Translations under genes and position numbers: made by a program
DNA from: Viscum album
Taxonomy: Eukaryota; Streptophyta; Magnoliopsida; Santalales; Viscaceae
NCBI GenBank assembly: GCA_963277665.1
Contig: OY728165.1
Location: 1,759,284,772-1,759,348,771 of the forward strand
Direction of reading: 5' to 3'
DNA length: 64,000 nt
Part shown: positions 38,661 through 50,800 of the stretch, in pieces
How positions within the stretch are numbered: position 1 is the stretch's first letter
Layout of the letters: each line of letters starts with the position of its first letter
Notes under the pieces: generated by a model
What the model saw: the letters and a program-made list of their open reading frames with translations, nothing else
Databases searched by the model: none
Told to the model about the DNA's origin: nothing

Positions 38661-41490
38661 ATGATTATTAATTATAAATGAACCTGATAAAACATAGTAA
38701 GAATATAAACCTCTTTCTGGGGTGATGTCCTTTAAAATACACATTTAGCCTTGTATGATTGATTTTGATGGGGATTATGGGAGACATAGGCATATAAAAT
38801 AGATATGGATATGTATTTGGGTACGTATTGGTTGTGATAAATGGATCAATTAGTGTGGATAAGGGAGAATATGTGGTTCTCATTTATAAGTGAAAATCAA
38901 TGTTGTTTTGAGAAATTCACAATATTTAATGGTCAAGAAAGTATTTATAAATTTCCATGTTGGAAATACATTGAACATGAATGATGGGATCAACAATTTA
39001 CCATATACATTAGTTAATATATGATTTTATGAATTTATTATTATTTAAGAATTATTTTTAAATGGTAAATACCATTTGATGTCGTTTTCAAGAAATTCAT
39101 ATTATTTGGCATCAAGGGAATCTAGATATCAATAAAATTAAAATATAAAAACATAAACCAGAGATAATACATTATAGTTATCCATTAAATTATGATAAAT
39201 CTATAATTTTTCAAATAAAATTTATTTTATTATTTATAAAGTCATTAATATTATTTTTCTAAAGCTGGCACAGGTGTTGCGTCGACATTTCCTAAGAGTT
39301 AAAGGTTAATATAACATCACTAAAAATAAAAATAAATATCTACCATTAAAATATTATATTAAAAAAATAATAATCATTTTTAACCATTTATAACTTCATT
39401 TTAACCCTACAAAAACATATTATCGATAATAAAAGAAATAATGTAACATTTTTTATATATTCATTACATAAATTAATATAAAGATTATAATAAAAGGAAA
39501 GTGGAAAAAAATTTATATATATTATATGATATGATAAATATGATCGAAATAAATTCATGAAATTAAATTAATTTTATTTTTTGATATATTTATTGATATT
39601 TTATAATTGTTTTAACCCGATATAACCCATTTTACAATTTACCATGGTAAGTATTGATTATAACCAAAAATGAAATTGAAATAATTAATAGATTATGATA
39701 TGATGATTCAAAAATCATTTCAATATTTTATGATTTAATCTACAAATTTCATAATTTTTTCATTTAAAATATTTTCAAAAACTGTAATGAAAAACTGTTT
39801 TGAGAGAAATTCACCTTTTAAGAATATAAATGATTTTATGAAAAAATTTAATATAATTTTATATCACATGGAATTACTTGAAATTTTTCAATAGAGGATA
39901 ATTATTTAACTCAAATACCAAAAAAATTGAATTGTAATGTGAAATTATATAATTAAATTAAAAGAAAAAATAGTTTTAATTTAAACCAAAACATTATAAT
40001 GATTATAAATATTTCAAAAATAGATTTCAACAATAAAATAATTTTTTTAGAGTTCAATAAATTTATTTTAAAATATATATTCGATATATAAAAAATGTTT
40101 CAAAAATATTCATGTGATTATATATCATGATGATATCATATAAATGATATTATTTATGAAATTAGTGCATTTTATCTATTCACAAAATTTTTTTTTTCAA
40201 AAAAACAGAAAAACTAATCTAAGGATTGTGTTCACATTATAATATCAAAAATTAATTCTATTTTATCAATTTTATTTTCAAAAAGTAAATAAATTTTATA
40301 TTAAATGAAAATTCTAGTTATATTGTAAAAATGATTTTATATTTACTTGACCTTATATGATTTCATTATTGTTTATAATTGTGTACATATTTACTAACAA
40401 CTAAATAATTATTTTTGTTATAAAGCATTTATAAATATTTTTTACAGTATGGCTATTCTAACTCATACCCACAAAACCATTGACTATGTTATAATGAAAT
40501 ATTTAAATAAAAATATTTTTGTTCTTTAGCGTGCATCATTTATGCTCGGTGTGGATTATATGACATGTAATAAAAAATTAAATTACATAAAGAAAATAAA
40601 TTCCAAAACCATATGATGTTACAAAATGCCCAAATATCATATTGAAAATGACGAGTGTACCTTCCATTTTCTTAATAGTCTAGAGACTTCAATAGTGGGT
40701 TTTGCTACCTATATGTTAGATGTGCCTTGCAGGAAATGGTGTTAATATATTGTGCATGAAATGTTTCATGGGACCCCAACTATTCTACATTTAAGAAAAT
40801 ATTTAACCAATAATTATACACAAATACAGTAAGGGTGTAGAAATCCTAACATTTCATGACCAGTGAACAAGGTAGTTGTTCAGTAATGGATTATACCAAG
40901 AGGTTTTCTAATTTAGGTAATCTCTCATTCAAGAACATGAAGAATGATTATATCAAGTATAGATGATTTGAAATGGGGTTGAAGACAGAGATCATATTGA
41001 AAATCATTCTTTTCAATTTCCAATACTTTGTGTAGTTTGTCTACAAATCTATGATGGAAAATAATGATATAGTTGTAATGACACATCTCAGTGACTCCCC
41101 TTTTTCTAAAGGGGTAATCATTGTTTTTCATCTAGAAAAAATAGTAAATAGGTGTTTTTTTAATCTGATTTATAGTAGAAGCACTCATTGTTCCTTGGAT
41201 ATTGTTCTAGTGAATCAGCTTGGTACAAGTAGGTGAATTTTTTATAGTGTGGAAATAACGTCTACACTAATCCTAAGTGGAATGAGGAACTCATGATGTG
41301 CCACCAATGTGGGCCTGTCATTTAACTTCAATGATTCTTGAGAAACCCGCTTCAAGGTTGTTGATATTCATAATCGCGCATGACATAATTTTCCGTGACT
41401 TCAAACATGTGATGAGATATTAGTTGATCATAATGACTCGACATGTGATAATGATGCTTGGGGTGCGCAAAATGTTTACAAAACTGAAGG
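38661..41490. other. AT-rich stretch, no gene seen
   Basis: Sequence up to about 40640 is extremely AT-rich; from 40640 onward the base composition becomes more even. The frames at 38668 (minus), 40925 (minus) and 41051 (plus) are short and unrecognised. Confidence 0.3.
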
Positions 41491-41492
<2 letters not shown>

Positions 41493-41523
<31 letters not shown>

Positions 41524-41524
41524 T
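41493..41524 (+). repeat. (TTA)n microsatellite
   Basis: About ten uninterrupted ATT/TTA triplets. Confidence 0.9.
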
Positions 41525-41929
41525 TGTTTCAAATTATAATAATGATAATGAATAAAATAATATAAATAAAATGGAAAAATTTATTTTCATCAAATAGGGT
41601 GCATATCGCATGAGGGATAAGCAGTGCCACACAATGCCTTCTTCAATATCCCAGTGCACAGGTTATGGTTTACCTATTTCTCCTAGAACTGACACTACAC
41701 ACCAGTAGGGCCTCAAGCGATTGAGATCCCCATCACCCCTTCTCCTATTGCCTTCTCTTGGATCAACGCATGTAGTGGACCACAATGAAACTCCAACTTT
41801 CATAATGGTAATGTCCTATGAAGCGCGACAATAAAATATGCGGAATAGAGATCCACAGGATGGAGGGTGATTCCTGAAGGTCCCGAAGGCCTTCTTTTTT
41901 ATTTTATTATGGATAACACCCATTTTATG

Positions 41930-42395
41930 GGTTTTAGGAGAACCTGTACATCACCCGTAGGCCCAAATCCCAATGCCCAAATGACCCGCAATATATGACC
42001 TGAAGGCCCAGAGGAATACCATGCCCAATACATGACCCATTGGCCTTGCCCACTTGAACTGAACCCCCTATCTTCTATGTCATTGATCACCTAGATCCCC
42101 ACCTTACATTTCTGATCGGCTAGAATTTCCCAGTACAAAGAAGCACAGTGCCTGGTCCTGATGGCGGCTTCCATACCCCCTCATTCTTCCAATCCGGCTA
42201 GCTCTGCTTTTGGTGGATGCTACTCATGTTGCTCTGATCCTATTCTGGGTCTTGTTCTGTGTGAACTGGGCTACTCCATGTTCTACATGGCCCGAAATCC
42301 CTGGGGCCTGAAGGCCTTTAATGACCCGATGGCCCTTGAGACCCGTTGGCCCAAACCGGTGGCCCGAAGGCCCAAATCAGGTGAATAGTTATGGC
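41930..42395. repeat. GGCCC-word cluster
   Basis: Short words of the form GACCCGATGGCCC, GACCCGTTGGCCC, GGCCCGAAGGCCC and GACCTGAAGGCCC recur in two groups (41950-42055 and 42285-42385). Spacing is irregular and many copies are near-palindromic. Frames over it (41899-42090 minus, 42161-42388 plus) have no recognisable domain. Confidence 0.5.
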
Positions 42396-42439
42396 TGATA
42401 CTGTAACTGAACAGTAACTAAACTGTAACTACTATAGTA

Positions 42440-42560
42440 ATTTCTATAGTAACTACTATAGCACTGCTACAATACTTCTACAATCTTGGAAATTCACCAC
42501 CACCCGGTTTTGAACCTAGCTCTCTTGGATTCCAAGCAGGATCCCTTACCATCGAATAGT
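42440..42560 (-). mobile_element. SINE-like tRNA-derived unit
   Basis: On the minus strand it starts near 42557 with ATGGTAAGGGATCC, then CTTGGAATCCAAG (an anticodon-arm-like hairpin), and a B box GGTTCAAAACC (42506-42516 on plus). That is the layout of a tRNA-derived SINE head. Related direct repeats flank it: GTAACTAAACTGTAAC near 42414 and GTAACTAAAGAGTAAC near 42560, though the left side lies in a run of similar GTAACTA words. A length of about 120 bp is short but plausible. Confidence 0.45.
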
Positions 42561-45055
42561 AACTAAAGAGTAACCTAGCTCTCCATGGGCCCGCTTCACC
42601 TTCATGTTGCGACAATGCTTTTGGATTTCAGGGTGAGTACGTCATTGTAATGGATGAAAGACTGTGGTTACAGGACATGCCGCTATTCTCGGATATGCCA
42701 AGGCAGCATAATAAATTTTTGGTAAATACTGAATGGAGATCATGATTTGATTCCTCTTCTAGTAATGGGAAAGATGCGATCATTGTGTATAGAAACCCGA
42801 TCATCGTAATCCCACATGAGGGATAAAAGAATGATCTTGCAGGACCCCTCATAAGGTTTTCACAAACCGGCTTACATGTATGTGATACCACTTTGTCTCT
42901 TTCCCACAAACTAGCCAAGGCATCACATAAAATATCATTTCAAATAATGTTCACTACATACCCCAACATGTGGAGAGCAGCTACACCATGTGTATATACA
43001 CCATCATGTGAACATGGAACCATGTACATGTCACCGTACTAAGTTAGTATTAAATGATATTAAATTTCTGCATGACCCATTATGTGGTGAATTGTGGATT
43101 GAAATTCTGCATTTATCAATGATCATGTCTTAAATATTTTGATCGATGTGCCGCGAAAGAAAGATATGAAAAAAATTCGAGACTCAATGAACCATGTTGA
43201 TCTGATCAAGATCCATATAACAGACATGAAATATTCATTTGTGCATGAGAAGCTCAATGTAACCGAAGATATTTTTATGTGAAGAATATACTTATTCCAT
43301 CAATGAATAAGTGACAAATCAAAGGCGAGAAAATTAATTATCCCTGACACATGACTTTGTGAGATCCATCACTAATTATGCAATGTGCCATTGGAAAATA
43401 AGATGGCTACCAAGACTAGGTGTGTTCACTATAAAAAGTTTCAATATTGATTATGAGGCGCACGCACGAACAATGGGATGAGGCTGAAAAACGGCTTGTC
43501 AAAATAGGAGGAGAAATTAAAAAAAGGTGGAGGCCTCTTGCTGTAGTAAAACTCACACAAGGTTTGATCGATGATGAGAATGGTTATCCATTAAAACATT
43601 CAATAAAAATAATTAGACCATTGGACCTATGAAATATAATACAAAGTAAATTAATGGGGAGGGTTCGGGAGACACTAGCGGTTGTACACATGACCCGATG
43701 TGCCCCTGGAAGTCCGCATGATATTGCAAGACTCCTTCAAAATGACCACCTTGTCTCATGAAAGCACGCCGTCATGTTATCATCATCACGGAAAAGTACA
43801 TCGGGTATGTCCAAGTGACTTTGCACCCCCCTTCGGTTCCCTAAGGATGAAAATGTGGATTTGTCCCGAAAGTGATTTTGCATCTTCATAAGGCCCTTAT
43901 TATTCACACGATGCATCATCGAGAGATAGATTATTTATGTTTGAAAATAGTCAAGAACTGTATCTAATTCCTTGACTCTTGTAAAATAAAAATGGAAATA
44001 AAAATAAGAGGAGGTAGGAGCCTCTTGTGGCTATAAAAATATTTCAATGCACTAAAGACGATCGCAAAGCGACTTCACGAGATTCCAGAAAATCAGCCTA
44101 ATCTTGGGAAGACCGCAGAAAATCCATTATTGTCCCAAAAAACTTCTCGAACAAGCCTCCCAGTGCTTGGGAAGACCCCCAAACTATCCATCCTTGCCTC
44201 AGAAAATTTCCCAAGGATCGCATTGAGCGTCTTGAAAACACCTTTGAACGTGAACTTTGATCTTGCGACGGGCCATGGACATGTCAACATGACATTTTGG
44301 AGGTCCATTTTCATGCCTGCATAATTCAAAAATGTCATCATTAATTTTCAATAATCCAATAATGGAGGTTTTGATGGTAGGTACTCGTAGTCACTGAAAA
44401 TCAGGTAATGACCTTGGAAGATCCATGGTAGCGGTTCACAAAGACGTGTTGCGCAATAACCCTTCACCGACTCTAGTATAGATTTATGCATGATACACTG
44501 CTCAATTTGACGATGAATCAGGGTGGCAAGACCACTAAACCCCCCAACCTAGATTCAATGAAGGGGGATATATTTTTCACATCCATGTGTATCAACAAAC
44601 CCAAGCTCCAAAGATGATTTCTTGGAGCAATTATTAACGCAACTAAAAATTCTTCTGTGTAGTCATATACCTGAGAACAGTCGGAGAGATCATACACCAT
44701 GCATAAAAAACTTTGCATGAACATGTATAGATCACAGAAAAGAATTCTATCCAGATCCTTGAAGAACACACCGCATGTATACTAGATTTTATGAGACTTT
44801 AAATAGACTAAAATTGAATAAATCTAAGGCATTTACAATATAATGGCTAGAACAAAGACTAAATGTGGAAGTCATAAACCAAAAACATGTTCATTGGCCC
44901 TCATTTGTTTCACGTGAACCATCCATGCCACATGAAAACCCCATGAAATGTCTCTCAAATCTCATAATGCTCCATCGATAACCTATTGGGGTCATACGAG
45001 GTCCTAAGAACAATTCGATGAAAGTCACATGGTTCCCCCCAGGAATGCCACATTA
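42561..45055. other. Mixed-composition stretch, no recognised gene
   Basis: Frames at 42628-42918 (minus, 96 codons), 43447-43632 (plus, 61 codons, Lys/Arg-rich) and 44093-44341 (minus) cannot be assigned. A word group at about 43510-43555 (GGTGGAGGCCTCTTG) recurs at about 44010-44030 (GGTAGGAGCCTCTTG), hinting at an internal duplication of about 490 bp period. The sequence resembles decayed retroelement internal or untranslated DNA. Confidence 0.3.
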
Positions 45056-45545
45056 GTTTCACAAATCTCTCTAGGCTCGTCACCCAATCCTTGATATGTC
45101 CTTCAGGTATATCAACTGACTCATATAATGATTCCTTATCATGTTATCCATGTCTTGCAGTCACATTTGTGAATTTCTATTCGCTCTCAGGACACCCTAT
45201 AGGAATGTTATCCAAGAATCACACTACCCACTAGACTTGTCGGCCAGGACATGGGATACCCTCTATAAATGTCATTCATGACTTGTGACAACCTCTTAGG
45301 AATGTCACAATTAATATGAAAACACCCTCTATATGTTTCAGCTAGATTTTATGATGACACCTAGGGAAATTCTATAAGATCATGTGAAACCCTCTAGACA
45401 TGCCATCGTGGACATGAAATAAATTCAAGGACAAACCATTTGGTTCATTTGATGTACTCTAGAGAAGTCATCGTTGATCATGAGACAAACATCATACATG
45501 TCATCCAGGTTATGTGAAGTCCTCTAGACATGCCAGCTGTATAAT
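45056..45545 (+). repeat. Degenerate 32-33-bp tandem array
   Basis: The anchor CCTCTAGACATG and variants fall near 45196, 45229, 45261, 45293, 45327, 45360, 45392, 45457 and 45522. Steps are 31-34 bp or twice that. A typical unit runs CATGTGAAACCCTCTAGACA followed by TGCCATCGTGG. Units are diverged from each other, so the array is old. It may extend upstream to about 44900. Confidence 0.6.
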
Positions 45546-46466
45546 TTTACTGCCTTTGGGTATACCTGGAAGACACTCTCATACATATCATGCAAACAAT
45601 AAAAAAATATAGAGAAGATAATTTTCACATGATAGGCAGGTAAGCAGGCTGTGTCCTGAGGGAATGCCAATGTTTGATAATCTCATTCATCCTCAATGTG
45701 TGTTGGGTCCTGAAAATTTTATAAGGGAAATTGAAGTTATCCCATGGATTTGGAAATGTATTTAAAACAACATGAATGAGTTAAAAGGAAAAACATTTGA
45801 AGTTGTGAAAATGGAAAAAGAAAAATGTTAGACTGTAGAGTAAAAAACCTTCATGGGCCGCTTCTCTATATGGAGGTCTTGTTCGTGAGAATCCCACAAA
45901 CTAAACTATTTGTGGGAGAAAAGTGGTGGTTATTTTTTCCCACAAAACAAACTGTCTGCGAAAAGGAGGAAGCAATATCCTCATTGCACACGACGACCCT
46001 GAAAACATAAAAGGTTGTAGGAAATGATAATTCATCAGCTCAATGTGAAGGAAAAAAGTTGTTTTTAGGACCGAGGTTATGATCCCCACCTCTATAGATG
46101 ATGAACCCATTCTCCCATAGACCATGTCATCCCCGAGATGAGTTTCTTTCATGCGATTATTAAAATGAAGGATTGCGGCCTCGTCATATCTGACCGCATG
46201 CAGTTGTATTCAGTTCCTAGATTATCTACAAATAGAGCTATAGAGATTAATTTGGGGAGATCGATGATTGGAGGTTTAGTTGATTGATGATTGCTGAAGG
46301 CTTGGAAGATGACATAACCACAAAATATGAACTATTTTGATGATTCCCTATAGGTAAATCATTTCCGTATATCATTAAGGAGGAAAAAAACTAAAACCAA
46401 TTGACAATCTGTGAGTAAACAAACCTGTATAGGAATATTACCCACAAGGTGTTGAATTATTGGTCT
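45546..46466. other. Spacer between tandem arrays, no gene seen
   Basis: Short frames at 45825-46010 (plus) and 45901-46152 (minus) overlap each other and show no domain. Two similar words, AATCCCACAAACTAAACT and TTTCCCACAAAACAAACT, lie about 40 bp apart near 45890 and 45938. Confidence 0.3.
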
Positions 46467-46755
46467 CTTCGCAACTAGGTTCCCCACATAGAAAATCTCT
46501 CTGCGGGTGGAACCTTGCTTAGTGTAGAAAATATCTATGCAGATGGAACTCTACCCCACGTAACATCATGCTATGAATATGGAAACTCGAACCTCGTAGG
46601 AGAGCTCTATGCTGATCAAACCCAGGTCTTCATTCTACCATAGTATGCAGTTGGTCCCCCACAAGCATATCAATATGATATGTGGAGGAAACCCCATCCC
46701 GCATAATGAAATTCTATGTGGATTGTGGTTTCTTAGGGAATCCTACCCTCCAACT
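46467..46755 (+). repeat. 36-bp tandem array with 12-residue coding period
   Basis: Units begin at 46503, 46539, 46575, 46611, 46647, 46682 and 46718: five steps of 36 bp and one of 35. Each starts with a form of GCAGATGGAAC and ends with TCTAT. One plus frame through 46467-46640 is open and repeats a 12-residue pattern (GGTLLSVENIYA, DGTLPHVTSCYE), so the array may once have been coding. It is interrupted by a stop in the fourth unit. Confidence 0.7.
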
Positions 46756-48760
46756 ACATTCATTTGCTTCCATTTCCAACACATCATCGTTAGTCTCTGC
46801 ACAAGGCACTCTATGAAAATTAGGGAAATGCCTCTCCCAAAGCCACCATAAATTTATGATGGTGAAATTAGGCACATTAGTTCACCCCTATGAGTTTACA
46901 TACCCAAGGTAAGTGGAGTCTTTTTAGTTTCCCCAGCAATGAGGTGACCCCTAGAATGGAATTGAATTTACATTACCATGGTGAAATGGATTTCAACCTT
47001 CGTATTCAGATGTCAACCTCCCTCTTATAGAGATTAAAGGGAACCAATGGCCTTTCCCTTCGGTGAGGGATATTATTGAACATTCTTCAATATTTCCTGG
47101 AACCATGTTCATGGCACTCCCACTGAGGTAATCCCATATAATTTCTTATGGGAGTTGGCAATATTGATCTTCTTCTCCTCATCCTTCGACGTATCGTGGT
47201 AGATATCCAAATTCGAATCTCATGGATATAAAGAGAAGAGGGTAAATGAGTACACTGAAACCCACTCACTATACCCCTTCAGACTCAAACACCATTTATC
47301 AGTAGATGAAGTAGGAAAAGCGATCTTCAGATCCACTACATACACTTAATTCTCACACTAAGCACAGTTCATGAGGGATTAATGGTTAGTGACGATCATG
47401 ACATCCATATGATCTTGAGGAAATGCGCTTTCTCCATAAATGTAAGCCCCAACATCAATTCAAATAGCTCATCATAATAGATGTAATCCTCAATAAAATT
47501 TCTTCAAATGGGTATCCTAGAAGGGGTAATCCCCAATCATGCTCCATTATTGGGCCTCATCCAACGTTCATTACCCAAATCAAAAAGAACTATGAGGGAT
47601 TTTATTACCAACTAACTGGGATATTTAAGAAGTCTCCATGGGGTCAAATTATGACTCCCAAATCACCCTAATTTTGTCTGGGCCACATCCTTGGTAGGGT
47701 CACATTGACTCAGGAAAACCATATCGCTTTTGGATATCTCAGGTAGTCTCTGTGTAAGTCAAACACTTTCATTACTAGGAAACATTTATCTTGGATTACC
47801 TTTCTGCATGATGTTAAACTTCATGGTATGGTATTTTTCACATGACCTTAAAAAGTGATGTTTCCAATAAAGCGACACCACACTGTATGGGTTCCAATTC
47901 CTCTCATTAAGATACATATGATTCTCATCTTATGGGTTCAATCCAAATGTTGAAATATCTTTATTCAGCTTGGATGATGATAAACTCTAGAGTTCCATCC
48001 CATATTGTTTAAAACCAGTGTTGTCTTAGTGAGCTGCTAAAGAATTTTTGATCTGTCCGCAAAGGGTAACATTGACTAAAAAACTCAGATACATACAAAT
48101 ATACTCAATAATGGAGAACTTTAGATAAATTGAGACAATTATGTTCCCATGTGTATTTTTGATCGATATTACCTAGGGGTAACATAAAAAGTCATTCTTG
48201 GGAATGAAGAAAGGATTCAAAAAATGAACATAAATAAAATATAATTGAGAGTCTTGAAATAGGTAATTGTTCCCCCAAAAGGGTGAGATGAGACCGAGTT
48301 CCAATCCTCTAAAACAATGTGAGTTCTTAAGATTCATTGGACAAATCATCCAAATAACTCATTCCTTTTGATAGTAGGTCCATGAATACTGATGTGATAG
48401 TCGTCGGGTGTGGCTCCGTGAACAAACCCATTAGAGATAATTAAAAGATACTATGCCTGATTTAAATCAATTCATCAAAACATAACCTTATAAAATCAAT
48501 ATTCGGGCAATAAAATTTTCATCAGAAATAGGAATGGTGAACCAGACATGAATCCTTAACCAAAGGGGTAGTGATACCTCACTAAATGCCCCTTTCACAC
48601 ATAAAAATGAAGGGGGACAAAAAACATCAATTACGCATGTTTTCATGAGAATCTACATTGATGCTATTTTGTTTTCTGCTCTTGTCACATATATTGTATA
48701 AAATTTTCAGAGATTCCTTAAATCCAATAGAATCCCAATTGTTCTCACAAATGCACATTT
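46756..48760. other. Mixed-composition stretch, no recognised gene
   Basis: No frame above about 60 codons is convincing. If the minus-strand primer site at 49338 is real, this stretch would be the decayed internal region of that element; I could not find zinc knuckles, protease or RT motifs in it. Confidence 0.3.
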
Positions 48761-49042
48761 CTAATAACACACATACCGAGTAATCCTTATACCACTAGAC
48801 TCAATCACCCTCCCTGCATCTCCAACACTGGGTATCAAATGTGTTGATCTATGAGTATCATAAGAATGGTACCCACATGACACTATAGGTAGCAAGACAT
48901 TCCCTCCAGTCGATGAAATCCTGCCAGCTACCCATTCAACATCGACCGATGGTTCAGAACTAGATGGCTCCACTAGTTGGCTATATTTTATTTGGGATCC
49001 TGTCCGTAGAATGTGATATAGAGTACATCCCTTATCATACAT
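48761..49042 (-). CDS. Unrecognised 93-codon ORF, possible retroelement gag start
   Basis: I do not recognise a family. The product is rich in Ser, Gly and Val with a central acidic piece (SEPSVDVEWVAGRI). It lies about 300 nt downstream, on the same strand, of a primer-site-like motif at 49338-49350. That is where gag begins in many LTR retrotransposons, and the young element here has its gag ATG about 500 nt after the primer site. It could equally be a chance frame, and nothing downstream confirms Gag. Confidence 0.25.
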   Translation of the reverse strand: MYDKGCTLYHILRTGSQIKYSQLVEPSSSEPSVDVEWVAGRISSTGGNVLLPIVSCGYHSYDTHRSTHLIPSVGDAGRVIESSGIRITRYVCY

Positions 49043-49337
49043 AAGAATATGATGTCATCACTATTGACCTTTTCTATACTGTACAAGGGTTCTACTCATT
49101 GGAACCTACCAAATTACATCGCTACCAATGCCATGTGGCCTAATATCATCATTTTGAAGTGGATATAACACTGAGGGCTCCTACTGAACTCCAACAAACT
49201 TAAATCCCTTGGGATTCTAGAGAAGGGTGACAAAAATATAATTAGGAACAGTTTATAACCTTGGTTCTTGAGGAAGATATCTGTCGTGAAGATAATGTGG
49301 AAAACTACATTCGTTCCTAAAATCTTACTCCCCCTCC

Positions 49338-49350
49338 TCTAATACCAACT
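49338..49350 (-). other. Primer-binding-site-like motif on minus strand
   Basis: Read on minus, GTTGGTATTAGAG follows ATTATCATA. The intact element has GTTGGTATCAGAG following GTTGTCATA. The match in both the LTR end and the primer site suggests the end of a minus-strand 5' LTR lying at coordinates above 49351. Confidence 0.45.
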
Positions 49351-49439
49351 ATGATAATATGATGGAAAATTATGAGCAAGTGAATATTCCCACCAATTCT
49401 CACTAAGTTCTCCATTAATATAGGAAGGAAAATTATAGG

Positions 49440-49990
49440 CCGATTAAAATCTAATCAATGAAAACAATTCCCATCATCCAAACAGGGTATCAAAAATTTA
49501 TGAGAAATTGAAAATCTATACTAATGCATATCTACCCATCATCCAAATAGGATAGAAAACTACATGAATAAACATATACCTTCCAAGGAATAACAATCGC
49601 ATCAGTAAAATATAATGACAATAAAATAAAAGAAGATCGAAATTAATGCTGATGTATATCAAACCCATCATCCGAAGAGGATGAAAACTAAAGGTAGGAA
49701 CATATCCCTACTGAGGAATACCACACCCCTCAATCAAATTTGATTTCAATAAAATAACAATAGAGACAAATTCTTGTGGATCATTATCAAACCTTTTATA
49801 CCAATAGGATAGAAAAATATAGGTAAACTTATATCCATACCGAAGAATACCAATATTATCTGTCAAATATGATGGAAATCAAATTCAAAGTAGAGAAAAA
49901 TTATTGTGGATGCATGTAAATCCCGTTTGAAAAATACAAAAACAAATGAGTAGATGCAAATAAATTCTTTCAAATTTTATTCCCATTACT
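49440..49990. repeat. 129-bp tandem array
   Basis: The anchor CCCATCATCC and variants fall at 49470, 49535, 49664, 49792 and 49921. After a first partial step of 65 bp, the steps are 129, 128 and 129 bp. Other words repeat in step, for example AGGAATA(A/C)CA and ATTGTGGATG. It lies just beyond the minus-strand primer-like site, so it may be part of that LTR. Confidence 0.7.
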
Positions 49991-50800
49991 AAAATACATT
50001 GACAAACAAAAAAATAGCTGCCCTACCCCAGACATAATTTATGGGTAGAATCATTACTCTTTCCAAAAACATGAGAATTATCAGTAGCCACTAGAGAAAC
50101 ATATAGGAATGGAGCATGCACAAACTCAATCTTTGAATTCAGAATTGGAATATATATAAATTTCCATCCAAAGACATATCTCAACACATCTTGGAAATTT
50201 TGGAGGATTAGACATCAATTCATAATCATATCCTACAGAACATTGAAATTAAGATTATGTCAATGACAATAGAAACGAGTCAGACACACAACCCCATCGC
50301 TCTATGTGGGGTGATTCCTCAAAAAAGATTATAGTCACTATAGAGAAGACTTACAGCCCTTATCTAGTCATGGAGGGTCATTGTCCATATTCCACAATAA
50401 ATGGAAAAATAGATCAAGAACAATTTCCCATTCCAACTGGGGGAAACTAGTCTACTATAGTGGCCGCTCTAGGGCAAGCACATATCCCTTCCAGAACTCA
50501 ATATGATCATTGAAATATCCTAACTACATCACATGAACTAATCAAATATTAACTTGTATATGAAGGTTGTTTCCAATATCATGAAATCCCAGTCACCTGC
50601 AGTAGTTTTCCAAAAAATTAATATTGATAAAGGAATCTGTAAAATAAGGAGTATATTCATGACCCTTCTCTACTGGAAGCTAGAGTTCCTAATTCTATCA
50701 TACATCTATTAATAGAGGATCAGGGTCCTATCAATCCATTACCAAATTATGGATGTGGAAGTATTATTTGTGAAGGAATTCTTCACAATTTTGTTACGAG
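49991..50800. other. Spacer, no gene seen
   Basis: No supported open frame or domain. It may be further LTR sequence of the minus-strand element inferred from 49338. Confidence 0.3.

Noticed and set aside
33000..40600. Organellar DNA insertion because of AT-richness
   Set aside because: No rRNA, tRNA or organellar coding sequence is recognisable; it looks like ordinary decayed repeat DNA.
46503..46753. CRISPR-like array because of 36-bp periodicity
   Set aside because: The period is the full repeat unit with no spacers, units are diverged along their whole length, and the context is a plant nuclear genome.
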